Assembly: GCA_910573755.1 (NCBI GenBank)
Contig: CAJTBO010000026.1
Coordinates: 1-64,000 of the forward strand
DNA from: Lachnospiraceae bacterium
Lineage (GTDB): Bacteria > Bacillota > Clostridia > Lachnospirales > Lachnospiraceae
DNA length: 64,000 nt
Reading direction: 5' to 3'
In this document: positions 56,567 to 64,000 of the stretch, in pieces
Position numbering within the stretch: the first letter of the stretch is position 1
Layout of the letters: the number at the start of each line of letters is the position of its first letter
The notes under the pieces: generated by a model
Told to the model about the DNA's origin: nothing
What the model saw: the letters and a program-made list of their open reading frames with translations, nothing else
The model's database searches: none
Program-made: the position numbers and the translations under genes

Positions 56567-58453
56567 TTACGCCTCTGTCTTAGACATATTGCCTTCCTCT
56601 GACATACTGACGACCGCTTTCGGATTCTCTTCTGTAAATGCCGCGATCTCATCCAGAAACCTCTGCCCGTACTTATGCAGCTTATTTTCTCCGACTCCCG
56701 ATACGCCCAACATCTCCTCCTCATTCTCCGGGTGCTTTGCGCACATATCGATCAGCGTCTTATCGCTGAAGATAATATAAGGCGGCATTCCCTCCTCCTT
56801 CGCGATCACAAGGCGCAGCTGGCGGAGTTTTTCAAATAACTGATAACCGGCGCCGGTAAGCGCATCTGTGCTCTTTGCCTTTTTCTTTTTCAGTTCCGGT
56901 GCTTTTTTCTCTTCCAACTTTCTGATTCCGACATAAGCGTTTTCCTTTTTCAGCCCGCTGATATCCCCGATCCGAAGCACACTGTATTCTCCCTCCGTCT
57001 GGATCACATAGCCTTCCCTGATCATCTGCTCTATAAGCAGACGGATATCCGGCTCTGTCCTGTTCGAGAGAACGCCGTACGATTGATAGGAAACCGCGCC
57101 GATCTCTTTTAATCTGGCTCTGTTTGCCCCGAGCAGAGTGCCCGCCACAATATTCAGCCCGTATCTCCCCCTTGTCTCCGCGAGGCAGTTGATCACCCAT
57201 CTGGCATCCTTTGTCATATCAACTTCCTCATACTGATGATGACAGTTTCCGCAGTTTTCACAGGGCGCAGCCACTTTTTCCCCGAAATATTTCAGAATAT
57301 AATTTCTGAGGCATTGCGTTGTCTTACAGTATTCCTCCATGATATGGAGCCTGTACAGATCCCGCTGCTTTATAAATTCGATATCCTCAATGTCCGTCCC
57401 CTCAAACTCTTTTTTATCCAGAAGAAACTTTCCTATCATGATATCCTGCGCCGAAAACAGCAGGATACACCTTGCGTTTCCGCCATCCCGTCCGGCACGT
57501 CCGGCTTCCTGATAATAGTTTTCCATGCTCTGCGGCATATTATAGTGGATCACAAATCTTACATTGGATTTATCGATCCCCATGCCGAAAGCGTTCGTCG
57601 CCACGATCACCGGCGCTCTGTCATAGATAAAATCATCCTGGCTTTTCTTCCGTTCTTCATTGTTCATCCCGGCATGATAGCGCGTCACAGGGATTCCCAG
57701 TTTAAACAGTTCTTCATACAGCACATCCACATTTTTCCTTGTGGCACAGTAGATGATCCCGCTTTCATCCGGATGTTTCCCGATATAATCCATCACAAAG
57801 GCGTCCTTGCGCTTTCCCGAAACATGCTCCACACTGTAATATAGATTTTCTCTGTCAAAACCCGTTATCACCACATCAGGATCTTTCAGTTTCAGAATAC
57901 ATTCAATATCTTCTTTTACTTCCTTTGTGGCTGTCGCCGTAAACGCGCTGACAACCGGCCTTACCGCAAGGCTGTCAATAAATTCCACGATCTTTAAATA
58001 ACTTGGTCTGAAATCCTGTCCCCACTGGGAAATACAATGGGCTTCATCCACCGTGACCATCGAAATCTTCACCTGACGGGCAAACTGCATAAACCCGGCG
58101 CTCTCAAGGCGTTCCGGCGCTGCATAGATGATCTGATAGGTACCCTTTGCCGCAAGTGAGAGGGCTTTGGATATTTGTGCTTCTGTCAGGGATGAATTGA
58201 TAAACGCCGCATGGATACCGGCTTCGTTTAAAGATTTTACCTGATCCTGCATCAGGGATATCAGTGGCGAGATCACAAGCGTGATACCCTCAAAGAGCAG
58301 CGCCGGCACCTGATAACACAGGGATTTTCCCGCGCCGGTGGGCATGATGGCGATGGCATCCTTTCCTGCCAGAACCGCATTGATGATTTCTTCCTGTCCC
58401 TTTCGGAAGGAGTCATAGCCGAAATATGTTTTTAAAATTTTCTTTTTGTCCAT
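56567..58453 (-). CDS. recQ: ATP-dependent DNA helicase RecQ
   Basis: 3'-5' DNA helicase for recombination and repair, 628 residues. Walker [17 protein letters not shown] box [11 protein letters not shown], motif [12 protein letters not shown]. The zinc-binding RQC region has CENCGNC, and a C-terminal HRDC domain (about 525-605) includes [15 protein letters not shown]. The start overlaps the stop of the small upstream gene by one base, so they are coupled. Confidence 0.96.
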   Translation of the reverse strand: MDKKKILKTYFGYDSFRKGQEEIINAVLAGKDAIAIMPTGAGKSLCYQVPALLFEGITLVISPLISLMQDQVKSLNEAGIHAAFINSSLTEAQISKALSLAAKGTYQIIYAAPERLESAGFMQFARQVKISMVTVDEAHCISQWGQDFRPSYLKIVEFIDSLAVRPVVSAFTATATKEVKEDIECILKLKDPDVVITGFDRENLYYSVEHVSGKRKDAFVMDYIGKHPDESGIIYCATRKNVDVLYEELFKLGIPVTRYHAGMNNEERKKSQDDFIYDRAPVIVATNAFGMGIDKSNVRFVIHYNMPQSMENYYQEAGRAGRDGGNARCILLFSAQDIMIGKFLLDKKEFEGTDIEDIEFIKQRDLYRLHIMEEYCKTTQCLRNYILKYFGEKVAAPCENCGNCHHQYEEVDMTKDARWVINCLAETRGRYGLNIVAGTLLGANRARLKEIGAVSYQSYGVLSNRTEPDIRLLIEQMIREGYVIQTEGEYSVLRIGDISGLKKENAYVGIRKLEEKKAPELKKKKAKSTDALTGAGYQLFEKLRQLRLVIAKEEGMPPYIIFSDKTLIDMCAKHPENEEEMLGVSGVGENKLHKYGQRFLDEIAAFTEENPKAVVSMSEEGNMSKTEA

Positions 58454-58677
58454 CAGTATTCTTTTGTTACCTCTCCCGGTGAAATATCATACTTTTCCAG
58501 AAACTCCTCCAGATCCCGGCTGTCTCTGATCAGCATGATCTCCGAAAATTTCCCTGTCCTCAGGTCTTTAAAACCGGCAACCTGCTCTCCGTTGCAAATG
58601 CTCGCACGGATAACCGGTTTCCGGGTGTTTTTATCGTATGCCGTTTTTATTGTCTTTGTTGTTTTTCTTTTGAACAT
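58453..58677 (-). CDS. Small conserved hypothetical protein (74 aa)
   Basis: 74 residues, basic N-terminus ([16 protein letters not shown]) and [19 protein letters not shown], ending with an acidic helix. No signal or membrane span. I recall similar short uncharacterised proteins in Lachnospiraceae; function unknown. Coupled to recQ, so it is probably a real gene. The 290 bp upstream (58678-58967) contain no gene, only an 8-bp inverted repeat GATTGAAT/ATTCAATC. Confidence 0.72.
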   Translation of the reverse strand: MFKRKTTKTIKTAYDKNTRKPVIRASICNGEQVAGFKDLRTGKFSEIMLIRDSRDLEEFLEKYDISPGEVTKEY

Positions 58678-58967
58678 GGGATTTCCTGATTTCTTCTATA
58701 TTCTGATTTTCGATTGGCTTTCTGCAAAATAAAAACTGAAAAGCCTGTAATGCATTATAGCACAAATCAAATCAGTCAGAAAGAACCGATTGAATCGCTT
58801 TATCAAATTTCTCCGAAAATTCAATCAGCAGAAAATGGATCGATAAGATATGAAGTCCATATATTATAGAAGGTGTTCTTGAACTATAGTACCTAATTTC
58901 CTATGTGACAGACCTCTTTCATCCGGCAGGCAATAAATCATGGTACACAAGGCAGCCGCCCTGCCTT

Positions 58968-59873
58968 TTAAACGCCTTCTCCGTCAAACGCCGGGATGAA
59001 ACTCTCCTTCGCCGTTTCACCTTCCTGAATAAAACCGCATTCCACCCCTAAAGAAAGCGCGTAATCCACAACTTCCTCATATTCCCTTTTCGCTACCCTT
59101 CGATTCAGTTCCGGATAGTCCTTCAAAGCCGGCATCGGTGTAAACTGGTTCATGATACTGATATATATCCTGTTCCCATAGGTTTCATACAGGTACCTGA
59201 TCACTGCTTTGGCGTCCTCCGCACACCCCGGCAGCACCAGATGCCGCACAATGGTCCCTCGTTTCATCAGCCCCTCCCCGTCTCCGCCCTCAAACACCGC
59301 CGTTCCCGTCTGCCGTACCATCTCCGCGACCGCGGCTTTCGCCACATCGCTGTAATCCCTCACATGGGAATAACGCCATCCCAGAGCATCATCCATATAT
59401 TTAAAGTCCGGCAGATAAATATCCGCCAGCCCCTCCATCCGCCTGAGCGTATCCACCTGCTCATAGCCGCTTGTATTATAGACCACCGGCAGGTTCATCC
59501 CCTGCTTTTTTGCACTCTCAAGCGCCGCCGCAATCTGTGGCATGAAATGTCCCGGCGTCACAAGGTTGATATTATTCGCCCCTTTTTCCTGCATTTCTAA
59601 AAATATTCCCGCCAGTCTCTCTATCGTAACCTGCTTTCCCGCTTTTCCGTTCGCAATACTGTGATTCTGACAAAATACACAGTGCAGTGCACAGCCTGAA
59701 AAAAATACCGTCCCCGAACCTGCCGTTCCCGAAATACAGGGCTCCTCCCAGTAATGCAGCGCCGCCCGCGCCACCTTCACAGTATCCGTCTGTCCGCAGA
59801 CGCCCATCTCCCCCGCATCTCTTTTTACACCGCAGTTTCTCGGACAAAGCATGCATCCTTTTTCGTTTTCCAT
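58968..59873 (-). CDS. Radical SAM protein (PflA-like)
   Basis: 301 residues. The radical SAM cluster motif is SGCALHCVFCQN (CxxxCxxC). A second N-terminal cysteine set (GCMLCPRNCGVKRDAGEMGVCGQ, written here as its spaced cysteines at about 7, 10, 14 and 26) suggests an additional iron-sulphur site. Resembles the family often annotated as pyruvate formate-lyase activating-like enzymes; the target is unknown since no glycyl radical enzyme is adjacent. Oxygen-sensitive chemistry fits an anaerobe. Confidence 0.87.
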   Translation of the reverse strand: MENEKGCMLCPRNCGVKRDAGEMGVCGQTDTVKVARAALHYWEEPCISGTAGSGTVFFSGCALHCVFCQNHSIANGKAGKQVTIERLAGIFLEMQEKGANNINLVTPGHFMPQIAAALESAKKQGMNLPVVYNTSGYEQVDTLRRMEGLADIYLPDFKYMDDALGWRYSHVRDYSDVAKAAVAEMVRQTGTAVFEGGDGEGLMKRGTIVRHLVLPGCAEDAKAVIRYLYETYGNRIYISIMNQFTPMPALKDYPELNRRVAKREYEEVVDYALSLGVECGFIQEGETAKESFIPAFDGEGV

Positions 59874-60001
59874 TTTTCCGCTTCCTGTTGTATGATCCTG
59901 ATTTTTCCTAACGTTAAAAATAAAGTCTATCGATCCTGTAAATTATATAGATTTTACACTTTTACAAGTCCTATATACTATACTGTTTCTCTATGCAATA
60001 T

Positions 60002-60126
60002 AGTCCTCTGTTTTATACAATTTCTCTGTTTTATACAGTTTCTCTGTTCTATACAATTCTTTCATACTACATGGTTTCTTTACTTTATACACTCCTTTAT
60101 AACATACAGTTCCTTTATTTTAAGCA
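60002..60126. repeat. Seven degenerate 18-bp tandem repeats
   Basis: Units of about 18 bp, best copies ATTTCTCTGTTTTATACA (60020) and GTTTCTCTGTTCTATACA (60038), run from 60002 to 60126, decaying to the right. A partial copy precedes at about 59985. They fill the spacer between the MFS gene's 3' end and the radical SAM gene's 5' end. No gene is seen here. Confidence 0.75.
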
Positions 60127-60165
60127 ATAACCGCCCTCTTGTCTATACGTTTGGCTTTCTCTTTT

Positions 60166-61401
60166 TTACTTAGAAAATATCCCCTTTGTCCTGACCGCGA
60201 TCACCAGAGAAATTGCCCCAGCAAACAGGATCACCGCAAATTCATACCCTCTGCATATCTCAAACAAAATCCCGTACACCACATTCCCCAGCGGTTGCGC
60301 GCACATGGATACCGCAAGAATGACCGCGATCACCTTCCCGACCAGATTCTGCGGCGTCTCCGTCTGGAAAAAAGACAGCATCTGCACTGCAAAGACAGTG
60401 GAAAATAGCATAATGCAAAAACAGCATACCGTCAGTATGATATAGTTCAGCATTCCCGAGGAAAAGACCAGCAGCGCCAAACCTGCAGGAAATACGCTGA
60501 CAGCACTGGCAATGATCAGATTCCCCGCCTTTTGTATCGAAAGCTTTTTCGCAAATACCCCCGCGCTGATGCCGCCCGCCAGTCCTCCTGCCGCCAGAGC
60601 CCCTTCCGCAAAACCATACAGTTTATTTGCCAATGCCCCGTCCAGATACAGTACCTCCGTCACCATATACGGCAGCCCTACCATCAGCATGGAAGATAAA
60701 AACAGATTGATCCCGCAGACAACAAGCAGCGCCTTTCCTATGACCGGTTTTTCTTTCCGGATAAAACGGAGGCTCTCCGCAAAATCCCCCTTTACCATCT
60801 GCCAGATACCGCCGCCGGACTGTGGTGCGGTAAACGGAATCTTAATAAAGATCTCCATGACCGCGGACAACACAAAACAGGCAGTGCAGACCCGTAAAAC
60901 AGGCTTCAGTCCGTATGTACTGTATAAGATCCCGCCAAGGACCGGCCCCATCAAAGACGCAAAGGAACTGATTGTGTTTACAACAGAATTCGCCGCCATC
61001 GAATGTTTTGGTGTCACAAGCACAGGGATGCTTGCCTGCACGGAAGGCTGATAAGCACCTGAGATACCATATAAAAGCATCAGCACGACCGTTGTCAGAA
61101 GCACAAGATCCGCCATCCCCATCAGCAGTGAAAAAACAGTGATGACTCCCGCCGTAAAAAAATCCAGTGTGACCATGATATTCCGCTTATTTACCCTGTC
61201 TGCAACAACCCCGCCCACCGGCGAGAGCAGGATTGCCGGAATAAAAGCACAGGCGGTGACCGTTCCGTACAGCGCCGATGACCCTGTCTGATTCAGCAGA
61301 TACAGCGGCAGCGCAAACCGGATCGCAGCATTTCCGAACAGCGAAATAATCTGCCCGATCACAACCAGTGTAAAATCTTTTGAAAATAATTTCTGTTCCA
61401 T
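60166..61401 (-). CDS. MFS transporter, probable drug efflux
   Basis: 411 residues with about 12 membrane helices. The N-terminal FTLVVIGQIISLFGNAAIRF and LLSPVGGVVADRVNKRNIMV contain the MFS loop motif between helices 2 and 3. Resembles the enterobactin/macrolide exporter branch of MFS. Start behind GGAGGT. Regulated probably by the TetR protein encoded upstream, since a CATACCG-type palindrome (61514-61532) lies in its promoter region. Confidence 0.9.
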   Translation of the reverse strand: MEQKLFSKDFTLVVIGQIISLFGNAAIRFALPLYLLNQTGSSALYGTVTACAFIPAILLSPVGGVVADRVNKRNIMVTLDFFTAGVITVFSLLMGMADLVLLTTVVLMLLYGISGAYQPSVQASIPVLVTPKHSMAANSVVNTISSFASLMGPVLGGILYSTYGLKPVLRVCTACFVLSAVMEIFIKIPFTAPQSGGGIWQMVKGDFAESLRFIRKEKPVIGKALLVVCGINLFLSSMLMVGLPYMVTEVLYLDGALANKLYGFAEGALAAGGLAGGISAGVFAKKLSIQKAGNLIIASAVSVFPAGLALLVFSSGMLNYIILTVCCFCIMLFSTVFAVQMLSFFQTETPQNLVGKVIAVILAVSMCAQPLGNVVYGILFEICRGYEFAVILFAGAISLVIAVRTKGIFSK

Positions 61402-61513
61402 TTACTAAACCTCCGTTCTGATGCTGAAACTGCAGTAATCGATCACCTGAGCCGATCCATAGCTTTTACGGACATCCCGCACCTCAGTGATTGATTTTAT
61501 CATCTCTCTTTTT

Positions 61514-61532
61514 CATACCGCACGGCGGTATG
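61514..61532. promoter_or_regulatory. Candidate TetR operator upstream of MFS gene
   Basis: CATACCG-CACGG-CGGTATG. It shares half-sites with the two operators before the tetR gene but has a spacer 4 bp longer. It lies about 110 bp upstream of the MFS start. Confidence 0.6.
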
Positions 61533-61587
61533 TATCTTGATCAAAATTTTTCTGCCCGTTTTCAGGGCAGATTTTTTAAGTTTTGCA

Positions 61588-62241
61588 CTATCTGTTCTTT
61601 TGATAAATGGCCGCCAGATCCCGCATCCTGTCTCTTATCTCATCATCCACAATATCCAGACCAAACCCCTGCATCATCTGCCGGAACACCATTATCTTCC
61701 GGTAAGTCTCCTCCGGCGTGCTGTCAAACATCATCGGATTCAGCCACGCATTCGCAATCAGGATAATAAGTTCCGCCAGTTCCGCCGGATATTCCGTCCG
61801 GATGGACCCGTCCCTGATACCCTCCTCGATGATCGGCACAATATAATTAGGCGCCACCTCGTCCACCGTATCGCGTATCGTGCTGAATATCAGCCGCGGA
61901 TTATCACTGATATTCGGGGCTGCCGTAAATATATCATCCTGAACCGGCCGGAGCAGGGACTCCCTGAATATGGTTCTCAGTTTCTCCTTTCCGTTAAGAT
62001 CGGTACGGTCCCGTATCGTCCCCAGCAGCTTATTGGATTCTTCCGTCATCCTGTCCGTGACCGCAACCAATATATCCTCCTTAGATTTAAAGTGATGATA
62101 GATCGCTCCCTTACTGAGCCCCCCCAGATTATCAATGATATCCTGGATGGAAGTATGCTCATAGCCCTTTTTCATAAACAGGCGGGTTGCTGTCTCCAAT
62201 ATTAAATTAACGGTTTCTTCCGGATGTTTGTTTTTTGCCAT
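61588..62241 (-). CDS. TetR family transcriptional regulator
   Basis: 217 residues. N-terminal helix-turn-helix: ATRLFMKKGYEHTSIQDIID followed by LSKGAIYHHFKSKEDIL. The C-terminal domain is a ligand-binding helical bundle. Start behind AAAGGGG. Two palindromes overlap its own promoter and one precedes the MFS transporter downstream, so it probably represses both itself and the pump until an inducer binds. Confidence 0.93.
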   Translation of the reverse strand: MAKNKHPEETVNLILETATRLFMKKGYEHTSIQDIIDNLGGLSKGAIYHHFKSKEDILVAVTDRMTEESNKLLGTIRDRTDLNGKEKLRTIFRESLLRPVQDDIFTAAPNISDNPRLIFSTIRDTVDEVAPNYIVPIIEEGIRDGSIRTEYPAELAELIILIANAWLNPMMFDSTPEETYRKIMVFRQMMQGFGLDIVDDEIRDRMRDLAAIYQKNR

Positions 62242-62258
62242 ACTGTTTTCCCCTTTAA

Positions 62259-62306
62259 CATACCGACGGTATGTTTATATTATCATACCATTGGTATGTA
62301 TGTCAA
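62259..62306 (-). promoter_or_regulatory. tetR promoter with two palindromic operators
   Basis: Minus-strand TTGACA (62301-62306), 16 bp, GATAAT (62279-62284). CATACCATTGGTATG (62284-62298) fills the spacer, and CATACCGACGGTATG (62259-62273) covers the start region. Both are 15-bp palindromes, an arrangement typical for TetR autorepression. Confidence 0.8.
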
Positions 62307-62535
62307 CTGTAAAATTAAACACCGCCATTCCTATCAGACTAATTTACATGTTCTCATGACCTTACAGTAAATGCAAAGTTCCGGACTGATATAGTTTACA
62401 TAATCTTTCCTTTTCCCCTTCTTTTCACAGGAAAAGCATATTCTCTGTCCGCCAAAAACAGAATCCTTTTACAGTAACCCGCAGAATACGCGTCATGTGC
62501 GGCCATCCGGATCGTTGCTCCCAGTTCCCTGTTCA

Positions 62536-63303
62536 TCACCTGTTTCTGCGGAGCAGTACTGCATAAGACCAGTAAATGCCTGTACAAAAAACTATTCCAA
62601 AACTGCAGATACCTGCCAATATCATATAAATGACCGTATCCCGTATCATATCCGCATCGCTTATCTGCAGCAAAATTTCAGGATCAAAATCGGAATCGAT
62701 TCCACTGGCTCCCAATACGATCAGACAGATAATGATTCCCGCTATCAGTATTTTTCTCATCTTATGAAATTCCTCCGCAATCTCGTTTCTGACTTCCTCC
62801 GCAAAAATAAATTCTTTTTTCCTGAGTGTCCGATAGGGATTCTGCTTTAAAAGTATATAAATAACGATAGCGATCAGTATTATCACGGATACTGTCGTAA
62901 GAAAAGGTTCAACCTTCAGTTCAAAAAAACCGGGGTCTATCGATTGAAAGGATGCCCCGTTACAGCCGACTATCAATCCGCATGCCGCCGCCAGCAGAAA
63001 AAATTTTCTTTTATAATAAAGAAGAAAACCGTTAGCCGTCTCTCTGTTTACATAATATCCGTTTTCTTTCTGCCTTATCCGCTCCTTTTCGGCACCGCCT
63101 ATTACATTTTCTTCCATCAGCAGATCATCCAGATCGACCTGAAACAGCCTGCCGATCATAATGATCTTTTCTGTCTCCGGATACCCGTTATTATTTTCCC
63201 ATTTGCTGACCGCCTGCCTGCTCGTATTCAATTTTTCCGCCAGCGCTTCCTGTGAAAGTCCCTGTGCTTTTCTTAACTGATACAGTTTTTCTCCAAATGT
63301 CAT
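62536..63303 (-). CDS. XRE family regulator with C-terminal membrane domain
   Basis: 255 residues. N-terminal helix-turn-helix: MTFGEKLYQLRKAQGLSQEA and LNTSRQAVSKWENNNGYP. The rest has four hydrophobic segments, so it is a membrane-tethered DNA-binding protein, a type frequent in Clostridia and of mostly unknown signal. The start at 63303 is preferred because GGGAGG lies upstream; an extended frame exists but lacks a site. The 62307-62535 region to its right shows no convincing gene. Confidence 0.87.
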   Translation of the reverse strand: MTFGEKLYQLRKAQGLSQEALAEKLNTSRQAVSKWENNNGYPETEKIIMIGRLFQVDLDDLLMEENVIGGAEKERIRQKENGYYVNRETANGFLLYYKRKFFLLAAACGLIVGCNGASFQSIDPGFFELKVEPFLTTVSVIILIAIVIYILLKQNPYRTLRKKEFIFAEEVRNEIAEEFHKMRKILIAGIIICLIVLGASGIDSDFDPEILLQISDADMIRDTVIYMILAGICSFGIVFCTGIYWSYAVLLRRNR

Positions 63304-63679
63304 TTTCTGCCTCCCTGTTATATCAATCCCGGCGTGGCTTAACCCGACCGTAACTCCATCATAACATATCACAATGAAATATCTATCATGCAGCGCTTAC
63401 AATTCCGCAATTTCAGGTTGCACCCGCAGTTTTATCCCGGACACCCGCCATATATAACTGAAAAACCGTTCAAACAACTCTCCCGCAGCAGGGAAAAATT
63501 TATCCTGAACCTCCGGAATCTCAGCCCCCCTTTCTTCCTGCAAAAAAACCATATCCCCGCCGGCGCGGTATCAGATACCCTATTCCGGTGCCAGAAGCCG
63601 AGCCCCTTCAGCATATCGCGATACCCTGCTTTCTGTATTGAGGATGCACTCCAAGAAAATCAATACTTCCCGTCGCCGG

Positions 63680-63922
63680 TAATGCTGTCCGTTCCAGGGC
63701 AGCCATCAGTCTCCTATATCAACTTTCCAGTATCTCTGTTTTTCCGGCGCCCATTTTTTATTGTTATATTCCCAGTCATAGGTTGCGATCAGCCTCGACA
63801 ATCCACTCCCAGCCCTTACCTCCTTCGCTTCAATTGCTTCCTGCAGCGCAAAGAGATCATCAAAGATCACAACCACATAGCCTTTATCATCCCTGTTTTC
63901 TCCATATCGCTCTTGTATCTCC
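63680..63922 (-). pseudogene. Remnant of a DUF2075-type ATPase/helicase gene
   Basis: Minus-strand codons read VVIFDDLFALQEAIEAKE, then GLSRLIATYDWEYNNKKW and YWKVDIGD followed by TGA and WLPWN. This matches, from memory, the interior of DUF2075 proteins, where the segment continues without a stop through a PWN motif. Flanking family regions are missing. A nonsense change and deletions make it a dead fragment. 63304-63679 holds no other gene that I can support. Confidence 0.5.
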
Positions 63923-64000
63923 GTTTCAGTTTATCATACTATCCGGGATTCTCAAACGGCAGATCACCTTTTGTGATAAGCTAAGACGGTTGTTTTGTTG

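Noticed and set aside
58949-58967. Terminator hairpin AAGGCAG/CTGCCTT after the radical SAM gene
   Set aside because: The T-run lies on the plus-strand side, where no gene ends; on the minus strand it is followed by GTGTACC, so it is a poor terminator for the radical SAM gene.
62396-62587. 63-codon minus-strand frame overlapping the end of the XRE regulator
   Set aside because: Overlaps a real gene, no ribosome site, and no family recognised; at most an unidentified remnant.

Overview
The window looks like a chromosomal segment of an anaerobic, spore-forming Bacillota, most likely a Lachnospiraceae (Clostridium cluster XIVa) gut bacterium. The evidence is two CotF-like spore coat genes, a SAM-I (S-box) riboswitch before metK, clostridial-type DnaE and MurA, a small alarmone synthetase, GH1/GH32/GH36 glycosidases with MsmEFG-type sugar importers, a free-standing methionine synthase activation domain, an oxygen-sensitive radical SAM protein, and several short proteins of a kind I associate with Lachnospiraceae. 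Genus cannot be fixed from sequence alone. No rRNA, tRNA or CRISPR array was seen.

Layout. 0.07-1.7 kb: the end of a mobile element, with a large serine recombinase whose C-terminus is replaced, abutting the 3' end of dnaE. 1.7-15.2 kb: housekeeping genes (dnaE, riboswitch-metK, HD-GYP protein, murA, M23 peptidase, dinB, flavin reductase-like protein, coiled-coil protein, small alarmone synthetase), with an unusual promoter and structured short transcript at 14.35-14.51 kb. 15.4-20.2 kb: a 5'-truncated GH1 gene, galE, and a UDP-sugar pyrophosphorylase translationally coupled to an orphan Hpt protein. 20.4-20.9 kb: two coat-like genes. 21.0-26.8 kb: oxidoreductase, FGGY kinase and GH32, followed by wreckage of an ABC sugar importer and other decayed genes. 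26.8-31.4 kb: ldh, IMPase-like, azlCD, MATE. 31.6-33.0 kb: LytTR regulator plus membrane partner. 33.0-37.5 kb: split metH with two decayed PD-(D/E)XK-type genes inserted around it.

37.5-47.4 kb is the most distinctive locus. A 2102-residue repeat-rich surface protein is followed by two tiny membrane proteins that share an FWDLPA/WWDLPA motif. A signal peptidase I gene lies divergently upstream. Beside it is an operon of a degenerate GGDEF membrane protein, a sigma-70-like factor and a membrane protein that could be its anti-sigma partner. I suggest these form one cell-surface system with its own secretion and regulation.

47.5-54.2 kb: an alpha-galactoside uptake operon (solute-binding protein, two permeases, GH36) divergent from its AraC regulator, with TGCTAT operator repeats and a cluster of hairpins between them. 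54.3-64 kb: TraX-like protein, GNAT, thiN, recQ, radical SAM protein, an MFS transporter with a TetR repressor and palindromic operators, an XRE membrane regulator, and a decayed DUF2075-like gene at the right edge. A short hairpin repeat is scattered through the window; two tandem copies have become the C-terminal tail of the flavin reductase-like protein.
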